From DASRQK01 sp964436635 (GTDB lineage: Bacteria; Bacteroidota; Bacteroidia; Sphingobacteriales; Sphingobacteriaceae), in contig CAYTDM010000015.1 of assembly GCA_964436635.1 (NCBI GenBank), forward strand, positions 1 through 53,358: a stretch of DNA of 53,358 nt. The letters are read 5' to 3'. Numbering within the stretch: position 1 is the stretch's first letter; the number at the start of each line of letters is the position of its first letter. Shown here piece by piece: positions 16,675 through 23,728 of the stretch. The position numbers were made by a program, and so were the translations under genes. The notes under the pieces are model-generated. The model saw nothing but the letters and a program-made list of their open reading frames with translations, was not told where the DNA came from and searched no databases.

Positions 16675-17272
16675 ACCAAATGGTTTCGGTGGGCGTGACG
16701 CAAAGGTCTAGCGGAATATCTGTGGGCAAAATGGGTATTTCTTGGTCAGTGAGATCGAACATTGAAATCCCAATTTTAATCGTATCGGGTCTGCATTTTA
16801 TTAAAAAGCGGTCATAAAACCCTTTTCCATAACCCACTCGATGACCTCGACGGTCAGCGACCAGTAAGGGGACAAAAACTACATCAATTAATGCTTCTTC
16901 TATTCGTATCCCACCTATTGGCTCTGGGATGCCCCATGCATTTTCTTCTATCAATGTATCCGATTCCCATAAAAAATGATACAATTCAGCAGTTTCCCGA
17001 TCTGATTTACTAATTACCCATTGTATGCCAGGAAATTTTAAAGTTAGCAAGTCTGCCAAAGCATGGGTGTTCGGTTCCCGATTTTTCTGAATGGCTAAAA
17101 AAGTGTGTACGAAGGGAGAAGGTTTTTTCAAAGCGGGTAAATCCAACATTTCGAACTGTTCGAGTATTCCCGTATTTAAACGTTCCCATTCGGACAGTTG
17201 CATTTCCTTTCTTAAAGATAGATACTGTTTTCGCAGCGCAACTTTTCTGTTAGCGTCATCAAATTCTTGCAT
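16652..17272 (-). CDS. 5-formyltetrahydrofolate cyclo-ligase
   Basis: ATP-dependent enzyme converting 5-formyl-THF to 5,10-methenyl-THF (MTHFS/YgfA family), cytoplasmic. The hallmark C-terminal block RRGHRVGYGKGFYDRFL (ATP/folate site) is present, as is the basic N-terminal helix VALRKQYLSLRKEM. At 206 residues it is typical for the family. Its 3' end overlaps the convergent SerB-like gene by 23 bases. It is divergent from the PIG-L deacetylase gene across only 51 bases, in which both genes have promoter-like elements close to their starts. Confidence 0.9.
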   Translation of the reverse strand: MQEFDDANRKVALRKQYLSLRKEMQLSEWERLNTGILEQFEMLDLPALKKPSPFVHTFLAIQKNREPNTHALADLLTLKFPGIQWVISKSDRETAELYHFLWESDTLIEENAWGIPEPIGGIRIEEALIDVVFVPLLVADRRGHRVGYGKGFYDRFLIKCRPDTIKIGISMFDLTDQEIPILPTDIPLDLCVTPTETIWFNKLSET

Positions 17273-17311
17273 AATTCAAAAATTAGAAAAGTGAAAATAC
17301 AAATTTTTATA

Positions 17312-17319
17312 TAAGTTTG
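17312..17319 (+). promoter_or_regulatory. -7 element abutting the PIG-L gene start
   Basis: TAAGTTTG fits TAnnTTTG and ends four bases before the ATG at 17324. This spacing predicts a leaderless or near-leaderless transcript. A -33 TTG is not evident. Confidence 0.5.
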
Positions 17320-17323
17320 AAAG

Positions 17324-19843
17324 ATGAGACTAAAGCCTTTGTTATTAATGTGTTTATGTTGCACCTTTTTAGGTGTTAATTTCGGGTTCGCACAATTGCA
17401 ACAACGTGACCGTTCGAGTGCCGAAATTGTGGCAGATTTGGAAAAACTAAATGTGTTAGGGTCCGTGTTGTATTTTGCAGCGCATCCGGACGATGAAAAC
17501 ACGCGGTTGATCGCTTGGTCTGCCCTAGAAATGAAATATAGAACTGCGTATTTATCCTTAACCCGTGGTGATGGAGGACAAAATTTAATCGGCACAGAAT
17601 TGGCCGAGGAATTAGGACTAATTCGCACGCAAGAATTATTAGCGGCGAGAAGAATTGATGGAGGCGAGCAATATTTTTCGCGTGCCAATGATTTTGGATT
17701 TTCAAAAACTTCGGATGAAACGTTAGCCTTTTGGGGTGAAGAAGCCATTTTAGCGGATGCAGTTTGGGTAATCCGCAAACATCAACCAGATATTATCATT
17801 ACCCGTTTTCCACCGGATCCTCGTGCTGGTCACGGGCATCATCAGGCCGCTACCATCCTAGCCATTGAAGCGTTTAAAGCAGCGGCCGATCCGTCGCGCT
17901 TTCCGGAACAGCTTAAAGAAGTGAAACCTTGGCAAGCGAAGCGTTTATTTTGGAATGCGGCTAATTTTGGTGGACAAAATAATACAACCGAAGCACAATT
18001 AGTCATGGATGTCGGCGCATACAATCCCTTATTAGGCCAATCCTATGGGGAGATTTCCGCAGAAAGTCGCTCGAGTCATAAAAGCCAAGGATTTGGTGCC
18101 GCTCGCCAGCGCGGTGCTGTAAAAGAATACTTTGAATTGCTTGCAGGAACTCCCGCTTCTTCACATATTATGGATGGGATCGATGTTTCATGGAATCGCG
18201 TACAGGGCGGCAATAAAATCACGGCTCAAATTCAAAAAATTATTAATGACTTTGAGTATCAGCGGCCAGAACGCGCCTTGCCTGCGTTAATCGAGGTGAT
18301 GAACGCCATAGAAAAATTAGAAGAGGGCTATTGGAAACGACAAAAGTTGTCTGAAATAAAGGATATTATCATGGCTTGTGCAGGTGTTTGGGTGGAAAGT
18401 TATGCTACTTCAGCAAAGGCCGCTTTAGGTCAGCCCCTATCCATTCGCACAGACGCCATTGTTCGTAGACCTGGAGTCGAGGTGGAGATAAAAAAGGTGA
18501 ATCACACAGAGGCTTCTTCAAAATTGACATTTAATAAGCTTGCTTCTGTGCAAACTCCTTTCGTTGCTTACCAAACGACCCAGCCCTACTGGTTAAGAAA
18601 CCAAAAAGTTCAAGAACGTTTTGGAGTGGATGATTTGGGTCAAATTGGTTTGCCGGAAAATCCCGATGCACCTCGGACACACATCACTATTTCTGTCCAA
18701 GGAAAGGAAATTTCCATTGAACGACCGATTGCATTTAAATTTACGCATCCTGTTCATGGAGAAATTCATCAGCCTTTAGTCATTGCGCCAGCCATCACAG
18801 CGAATGCGCCGCTTCAAACCCTCGTGTTTTCAACTCAACAGCGTCAAAAAGGCTTAGATGTCGTATTTACTTCACATGCAGATCAACCATTTACCGCGAC
18901 GGTAACCCCAAAAGTGCCAGCCGGATGGGCCATTTCACCAAATAGGCTAACTGTAAACTTTGAACGTAAAGATCAAGAAATAATTGGGAAATTTACCTTG
19001 ACCTATCAGCCAATTCAAGGTCAGGAAGATGCTGCTGGGACAGATAAAACAAATCCGCCCAGCTTAGATTTTGAAGTAGCTTATGAAGACCCGTATACGA
19101 ATCATCCTGTTCACCAATTAGCGAGTAGCATTCGTACCATTGATTATCTGCACATTCCATTAATTACCCATTTTCCTTCGGCCAGCATCGGCTTGACTTA
19201 TGTGGAAACGGGGGTTTCTGCGCAGCGAATCGCTTACATCGTTGGGGCAGGGGATTTGGTTCCTGAGGCGTTAAGGCAAGTAGGCTTAACGGTGGATTTG
19301 CTCACCGAACAAGATTTCATGGACCGGGATCTTTCTCAGTACGATGCCATTATTTCAGGCATTCGTAGCTATAATGTAAACCGCAGAATGGGTGTGATGC
19401 AATCAAAACTGATGCAATATGTAGAAAACGGCGGCACCTATTTAATGCAATATAATGTGAATTCTGGTTTATTCCACAGTGATTTTGGGCCGTTTCCATT
19501 TAAGTTATCGAGGCTGCGAGTGACCGATGAAACAGCAGAAGTAAAGTTCTTATTGCCAGATCATGCAGCCGTCAATTTTCCAAATCGCCTTTCGAACAAA
19601 GATTTCAATGGTTGGGTACAAGAAAGAGGCTTATATTTTGCAGCAGATATTGATCCAAGATATGAATTGCCGTTTTCCATGCACGATCCGGGAGAACCTG
19701 CACTGGATGGCTCCGTCGTCATCGGCAAACACGGTAAAGGTAAATTTGTCTACACGTCTTTAGCATTTTTCAGGCAATTGCCAGCTGGCGTACCAGGGGC
19801 TTATCGATTATTTATTAATTTAATAGCAAAACCTACGGAATAA
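17324..19843 (+). CDS. Exported PIG-L/LmbE-family deacetylase, large multidomain
   Basis: The signal peptide ends NFGFAQ. The N-terminal catalytic domain is PIG-L: FAAHPDDENT at 52-60, with the zinc ligands His54 and Asp57, and AGHGHHQAA about residue 168 providing the other histidine. These are zinc N-deacetylases of GlcNAc-type substrates. A beta-rich middle follows (about 370-610). The C-terminal ~230 residues look like a class I glutamine-amidotransferase-like fold (IAYIVGAGDLVPEAL, YDAIISGIRSYN) without an obvious catalytic Cys. At 839 residues it is far longer than the BshB bacillithiol deacetylases. A small membrane protein and an SSS symporter follow on the same strand, so it may release a solute that the symporter imports. 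Substrate unknown. Confidence 0.85.
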   Translation: MRLKPLLLMCLCCTFLGVNFGFAQLQQRDRSSAEIVADLEKLNVLGSVLYFAAHPDDENTRLIAWSALEMKYRTAYLSLTRGDGGQNLIGTELAEELGLIRTQELLAARRIDGGEQYFSRANDFGFSKTSDETLAFWGEEAILADAVWVIRKHQPDIIITRFPPDPRAGHGHHQAATILAIEAFKAAADPSRFPEQLKEVKPWQAKRLFWNAANFGGQNNTTEAQLVMDVGAYNPLLGQSYGEISAESRSSHKSQGFGAARQRGAVKEYFELLAGTPASSHIMDGIDVSWNRVQGGNKITAQIQKIINDFEYQRPERALPALIEVMNAIEKLEEGYWKRQKLSEIKDIIMACAGVWVESYATSAKAALGQPLSIRTDAIVRRPGVEVEIKKVNHTEASSKLTFNKLASVQTPFVAYQTTQPYWLRNQKVQERFGVDDLGQIGLPENPDAPRTHITISVQGKEISIERPIAFKFTHPVHGEIHQPLVIAPAITANAPLQTLVFSTQQRQKGLDVVFTSHADQPFTATVTPKVPAGWAISPNRLTVNFERKDQEIIGKFTLTYQPIQGQEDAAGTDKTNPPSLDFEVAYEDPYTNHPVHQLASSIRTIDYLHIPLITHFPSASIGLTYVETGVSAQRIAYIVGAGDLVPEALRQVGLTVDLLTEQDFMDRDLSQYDAIISGIRSYNVNRRMGVMQSKLMQYVENGGTYLMQYNVNSGLFHSDFGPFPFKLSRLRVTDETAEVKFLLPDHAAVNFPNRLSNKDFNGWVQERGLYFAADIDPRYELPFSMHDPGEPALDGSVVIGKHGKGKFVYTSLAFFRQLPAGVPGAYRLFINLIAKPTE

Positions 19844-19848
19844 TTTTG
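19841..19848 (+). promoter_or_regulatory. -7-like element before the small protein-symporter pair
   Basis: TAATTTTG fits TAnnTTTG and overlaps the stop codon of the PIG-L gene, 36 bases before the small ORF. The downstream pair may therefore also have its own promoter. Confidence 0.35.
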
Positions 19849-19884
19849 CATTTTGGAATCGCAACTCGCATAAACACCTAAAAA

Positions 19885-20007
19885 ATGAAAGTAGATAAAG
19901 GTTTACCCTCATTCATTCGCACCTGGAAACGATTTTATTGGCTTGTAGTCATAACATTGGTGGTGTTAATCGCTTTGTTTTACTGGTTTACAATTTATTT
20001 CAGATGA
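19885..20007 (+). CDS. 40-residue single-pass membrane protein coupled to symporter
   Basis: A short frame beginning MKVDKGLPSFIRTWKRFYW, with one clear transmembrane helix (residues ~18-38: WLVVITLVVLIALFYWFT) after a basic amphipathic segment. It ends IYFR. The basic residues before the helix suggest N-in, C-out topology. Its TGA stop overlaps the ATG of the SSS symporter (ATGA), a classic translational-coupling arrangement. It lies 41 bases past the PIG-L gene. Small accessory subunits are known for some transporters, so a partner role is plausible, but I recognise no named family. Its coding status rests on the coupling, the amphipathic/TM layout and the absence of other explanations. Confidence 0.7.
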   Translation: MKVDKGLPSFIRTWKRFYWLVVITLVVLIALFYWFTIYFR

Positions 20008-21704
20008 GTTTAATCGATTGGTTAGTCTTAGCGATTACATTATTATCTATAGTAGGATACGGCGTTTATCGAAGTCGAGGCATTCAAAATATTGATGGCT
20101 ACTTGTTGGGCAATCGCTCTTTGTCTTGGTACCATGTAGGTTTTTCGGTCATGGCTACTCAAGCCAGTGCCATCACATTTCTTTCGGCACCTGGATTAGC
20201 CTATACATCGGGCATGAGTTTCGTCCAATTTTATTTTGGATTGCCGCTCGCCATGATTGTGTTAAGCATCACCTTTGTTCCCATTTTCCACCGATTAAAG
20301 GTGTTTACTGCGTACGAATTCTTAGAAAAGCGATTCGATGTACGCACCAGGGTGTTTACGGCATTTTTGTTCCTTATCCAACGAGGGGTGTCTACAGGGA
20401 TTACCATTTACGCTCCCGCAATCATTTTATCCAGCATTTTGCAAATAAATATTACCTACACGACGTTATTTATTGGCACCATTGTCGTGTTGTATACAGC
20501 TTATGGAGGCACCAAAGCGGTTTCCTATTCCCAATTACTGCAAATGAGCATCATATTTGGAGGATTATTAGCCGCTGGGTTTATGGTCATACATTTGCTG
20601 CCTGAAAGCATTGGTTTTAAAGAAGCTTTGCACATAGCCGGCAAGTCAGGTAAAACGAATGCCATAGACTTTACCTTTGATTTAAATAATCAATATACGG
20701 TCTGGACAGGGATCATTGGGGGCTTCTTTTTGCAATTATCTTATTTTGGTACCGACCAAAGTCAGGTGGGCAGGTATTTAACAGGCTCTTCCATTCGGGA
20801 AAGTAGAATGGGCTTGTTGATGAATGGTTTATTAAAAGTGCCTATGCAATTTGCCATCTTACTGATTGGTATTTTGGTCTTTTCTTATTACCAATACAAT
20901 GCGCCGCCCATCTTTTTCAATAAATTAGAGTTGAATAAAATAGAGGCCAGCGCGTTCCAACCACAGGTTGATGAGTTAAAGGCGACCCATGCATCTGTCT
21001 TTGAACAAAAGAAAGCCACCATTCATCAGTTGACGGAAGCCATCGAACAAAAGGATGAAGCCCAAATCGATCTTTTAAGAGAAGAATTACAAGCTTCTGA
21101 TCAAGAAACAAAGGCCATCCGTGCAGAATTGGTCGAACTAATGAAGAAAAACGATCAAAAAGCCGACACGAACGATAATAACTACATCTTTCTATCCTTT
21201 GTGACAGAAAGTTTCCCAAAAGGCATGATCGGCTTGTTAATTGCCATTGTTTTTATGGCGTCCATGGGGGCAACTGCTTCAGCCATTAATTCCTTAGCTT
21301 CCACCACTTCTATAGACATTTATAAACGTTTCATCAACAAATCGGGGAACGACAAAAGCTATTTGTCAGCTTCCAGAATCTTTACCATAGGATGGGGCGT
21401 ATTTTGTATCATCATCGCCTTATATGCGAATCGTCTTGGGAACTTATTAGAAGCGGTGAATATTTTAGGCTCCCTATTTTATGGAACCATTCTGGGCATT
21501 TTTGTGGTCGCTTTTTATGTAAGAAGTGCAGGTGGACGGGCCGTTTTATGGGCAGCCATTCTCACAGAAATCATAGTTGTAACTATTTGGCAACTCGACC
21601 GGATGGCCTTTTTATGGCTGAACTTGGTAGGGTGTGTAGGCGTGGTCCTATTTTCTCTTTTGTTCCAACAACTTTTTGGCGACAAAGCGAAACCCATTAA
21701 ATAA
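20004..21704 (+). CDS. Sodium:solute symporter (SSS family)
   Basis: Inner-membrane Na+-driven uptake protein of the SSS/SLC5 family, with about 13-14 hydrophobic segments. Recognisable are SRGIQNIDGYLLGNRSLSW, the helix ATQASAITFLSAPG, YTAYGGTKAVSYSQLLQM, and FFLQLSYFGTDQSQVGRYLTG (family signature). A hydrophilic, coiled, Lys/Glu-rich loop of about 100 residues (~310-395) is inserted before the later helices, as in several Bacteroidota members. I start it at 20004 (MSLIDWLV) because this ATG overlaps the stop of the small upstream membrane protein; a longer frame from 19938 merely reads through that gene. The cargo is unknown; the PIG-L neighbour hints at an amino sugar or a derivative. Confidence 0.9.
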   Translation: MSLIDWLVLAITLLSIVGYGVYRSRGIQNIDGYLLGNRSLSWYHVGFSVMATQASAITFLSAPGLAYTSGMSFVQFYFGLPLAMIVLSITFVPIFHRLKVFTAYEFLEKRFDVRTRVFTAFLFLIQRGVSTGITIYAPAIILSSILQINITYTTLFIGTIVVLYTAYGGTKAVSYSQLLQMSIIFGGLLAAGFMVIHLLPESIGFKEALHIAGKSGKTNAIDFTFDLNNQYTVWTGIIGGFFLQLSYFGTDQSQVGRYLTGSSIRESRMGLLMNGLLKVPMQFAILLIGILVFSYYQYNAPPIFFNKLELNKIEASAFQPQVDELKATHASVFEQKKATIHQLTEAIEQKDEAQIDLLREELQASDQETKAIRAELVELMKKNDQKADTNDNNYIFLSFVTESFPKGMIGLLIAIVFMASMGATASAINSLASTTSIDIYKRFINKSGNDKSYLSASRIFTIGWGVFCIIIALYANRLGNLLEAVNILGSLFYGTILGIFVVAFYVRSAGGRAVLWAAILTEIIVVTIWQLDRMAFLWLNLVGCVGVVLFSLLFQQLFGDKAKPIK

Positions 21705-21745
21705 CCGGTCTGGTCGGAATTTAATAACCGGTCTGGTTGGAATTT
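21700..21745. repeat. 23-base tandem repeat containing the symporter stop codon
   Basis: AATAACCGGTCTGGTCGGAA plus TTT (21700-21722) is repeated with one change at 21723-21745. A third partial copy (AATAACTCG) follows. The first unit contains the TAA stop of the symporter gene. Confidence 0.85.
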
Positions 21746-21796
21746 AATAACTCGATTATAATCAAATTAAATTATTCCAAATTCAGCAGGCTTAAC

Positions 21797-22690
21797 TTAG
21801 TGCTTTTGGTATAAATTATACAACTTTTGGAGGGTTTCCAGCGTTAATTGGGGACTTAAATCATGCTGTACATATCTTCGCTTGAACGCAATAATTGCAG
21901 CATTTAAATTCGTCAAATCATACCCAATAATTCTCAAGGCATCGTAAGGGTTAAAATCATCTGGAGGAGAAACTAATTCATCATCCGGCCAAATCCCAAA
22001 TCCGTGCTCTGCTAATTTTTTCCAAGGAAAATACGCACTTGGATCTTGTTTTCGAGTAGGAGCAGTATCCGAATGAGCGAGGAAGTTCATCGTAGGGATG
22101 CGGTGCCTATTTTTCAAGGTGTCCAATAAAACGATTAAACTATTTATTTGCTCCTCAGGAAAAGGTTCAAACCCATTATTATCCAACTCTATACCGATAG
22201 TCACAGCATTTAGATCGGTAATGCTTCCCCATTTTCCTGCACCGGCATGCCAACCACGTAAGTAATCGTTCACCATCTGGACCACCGTTCCTTCCCTTCC
22301 GATTACGTAATGCGAACTCACTTTTGCTGGCGAAACGGTAAAAGTATTAATGGTTTGTTCTATGCTGTTCTGCGCGGTATGGTGAATCATTACATGGGTT
22401 GGCTTCCGCAAATTAAAATGGTAAGATCCCACCCAGTCTTCCACTACAGGCTCCAAACCTTCATTTGGCTGATACGGCTTGTCCAAAGGTGCTTGTAATT
22501 GCTTGGCCATTGCTTTTGCATTGGCCTTGTATAATTTATTTGTCTTGCTGTATGGATTCGTGCTACAGGCCGTAAAAATGAAAGACCCCGCAAGCAGGCA
22601 AAGAATACCATGTTTACCGAGGGATTTTATAGAGGAGGCCAAGCGCGAGGGTTTGGCTGGCTTGCATTTTTGCATCGACAGTCGTATCAT
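21797..22690 (-). CDS. Lipoprotein N-acetylmuramoyl-L-alanine amidase, Amidase_2 type
   Basis: Zinc amidase of the AmpD/PGRP fold, anchored as a lipoprotein (FIFTAC lipobox). Zinc ligands are in HVMIHHTAQNS (first His), GWHAGAG with the ELDNNG core, and LAHSDTAPTRKQDPSAYF (His and Asp region). It would cut peptides from muropeptides in the periplasm, similar to AmiD. The start is uncertain. ATGs at 22690 and 22675 overlap the upstream DUF3078 gene by 77 and 62 bases; an in-frame TTG at 22642 would give a 29-base overlap and a more normal lipoprotein signal length. It is cotranscribed with the DUF3078 gene and converges on the symporter. Confidence 0.85.
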   Translation of the reverse strand: MIRLSMQKCKPAKPSRLASSIKSLGKHGILCLLAGSFIFTACSTNPYSKTNKLYKANAKAMAKQLQAPLDKPYQPNEGLEPVVEDWVGSYHFNLRKPTHVMIHHTAQNSIEQTINTFTVSPAKVSSHYVIGREGTVVQMVNDYLRGWHAGAGKWGSITDLNAVTIGIELDNNGFEPFPEEQINSLIVLLDTLKNRHRIPTMNFLAHSDTAPTRKQDPSAYFPWKKLAEHGFGIWPDDELVSPPDDFNPYDALRIIGYDLTNLNAAIIAFKRRYVQHDLSPQLTLETLQKLYNLYQKH

Positions 22691-23606
22691 ATATTAGAAT
22701 TCCATTAAAAGTCACATTGATTAATCGGGTCACTCGCGCCGTAATCGTAGCATCTAAACGATGTGCAGGGTCACCGATTTTTTTATAATTGGCAAATAAA
22801 TTATAACGGCTTTTCAAGTTAATCGTTTCTGTAAGGTTTTTGTCCAAATTTGCGGTTAGCTGAAACGCTAAATCATTTTTAAACGTCTCGCCTGGTGCCA
22901 CCCCAAATCGAGGCCCCGTGGCTTCTGTCGGTGCCAAACGTTTGTCTAAAATAAAGGTTTGACGAGCTGTACCCGTGCCGATACGCAAAGAAAACGTTTT
23001 ATCACGTTTATACTCGACCCCAAAAGATTCCGTTAAATAACCGGGAGCCATAAAATTCGAAATCAAGATTAGCGAATCGCTGCCATCCTTTTTTTTATCG
23101 TATTTAAAACCGTTGTCAAACTGAGTTTCGAATGTTAAGGAGGTAAATAGGGACCAGTTTTTCGCGATTTTTAAGGATAATTTATTATCCCAAAATAAGC
23201 GATCATTGCTTTTTCGCGCTGATTGATCTTTGTTTTTAATTTTCCCGTATTGCAGCGCAAGTTCGGTGACAAAGGTGGTGTTATTCTTGGTGAAATCCGA
23301 TTTGTGATTAATAATCCCTCCCACAGAAATGGAATTCACCCCTCCCGCGTTCCAGTTGTCACTGAAGGACGCCTGATTTGCGTTCACGCCAAAAGAAGAC
23401 CAATGTCTCCAATAAATGACATTTAAATCTAAGGAAGACACGGCCAAGGCGATCGGTTCTAATTGAGCGACTGGTTTTACAATGCCTAAGGTTGTCGAGT
23501 CTGGCTTATGCCTTAGAGCTTTCAAATCCAAGGATGTTTGTGCCATTCCACTTGAGAAAACCATGGATAGGACTAAAATCGATAAAAGTCGTAAAATACC
23601 TTTCAT
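22614..23606 (-). CDS. DUF3078 outer-membrane-like protein
   Basis: Exported protein of the Bacteroidota DUF3078 family. The signal peptide ends SSGMAQ. The family's opening is visible as WRHWSSFGVNANQASFSDNW, followed by many alternating amphipathic strands (for example LSLKIAKNWSLFTSLTFETQF) and an aromatic C-terminal strand ending in LGLLYKIPR, which suggests a beta-barrel in the outer membrane. At 330 residues it is normal. The biochemical role of the family is not known to me. It is followed by the lipoprotein amidase with a long overlap, so cotranslation is likely. A TAACTTAG element just before its ATG with an upstream TTG is a weak promoter candidate. Confidence 0.85.
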   Translation of the reverse strand: MKGILRLLSILVLSMVFSSGMAQTSLDLKALRHKPDSTTLGIVKPVAQLEPIALAVSSLDLNVIYWRHWSSFGVNANQASFSDNWNAGGVNSISVGGIINHKSDFTKNNTTFVTELALQYGKIKNKDQSARKSNDRLFWDNKLSLKIAKNWSLFTSLTFETQFDNGFKYDKKKDGSDSLILISNFMAPGYLTESFGVEYKRDKTFSLRIGTGTARQTFILDKRLAPTEATGPRFGVAPGETFKNDLAFQLTANLDKNLTETINLKSRYNLFANYKKIGDPAHRLDATITARVTRLINVTFNGILIYDTTVDAKMQASQTLALGLLYKIPR

Positions 23607-23728
23607 ATGCGAGGCTAAGTTAGTAAAATTTTTAAATACAACTTGGATTAGAGCATAATAATGCCTTAATTTAACCCATCCAAAAAAAAGGCCAATTAAT
23701 CAACTTTCGATTTAATCGTTTTAAAATC

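Noticed and set aside
17324..19843. BshB bacillithiol deacetylase
   Set aside because: It has the PIG-L motif, but the protein is exported and 839 residues long, unlike the ~240-residue cytoplasmic BshB, although bshC is elsewhere in the window.
19938..20003. Upstream start of the SSS symporter at 19938
   Set aside because: This 22-residue extension overlaps the 40-codon membrane protein in another frame; the ATG at 20004 is in ATGA overlap with that gene.
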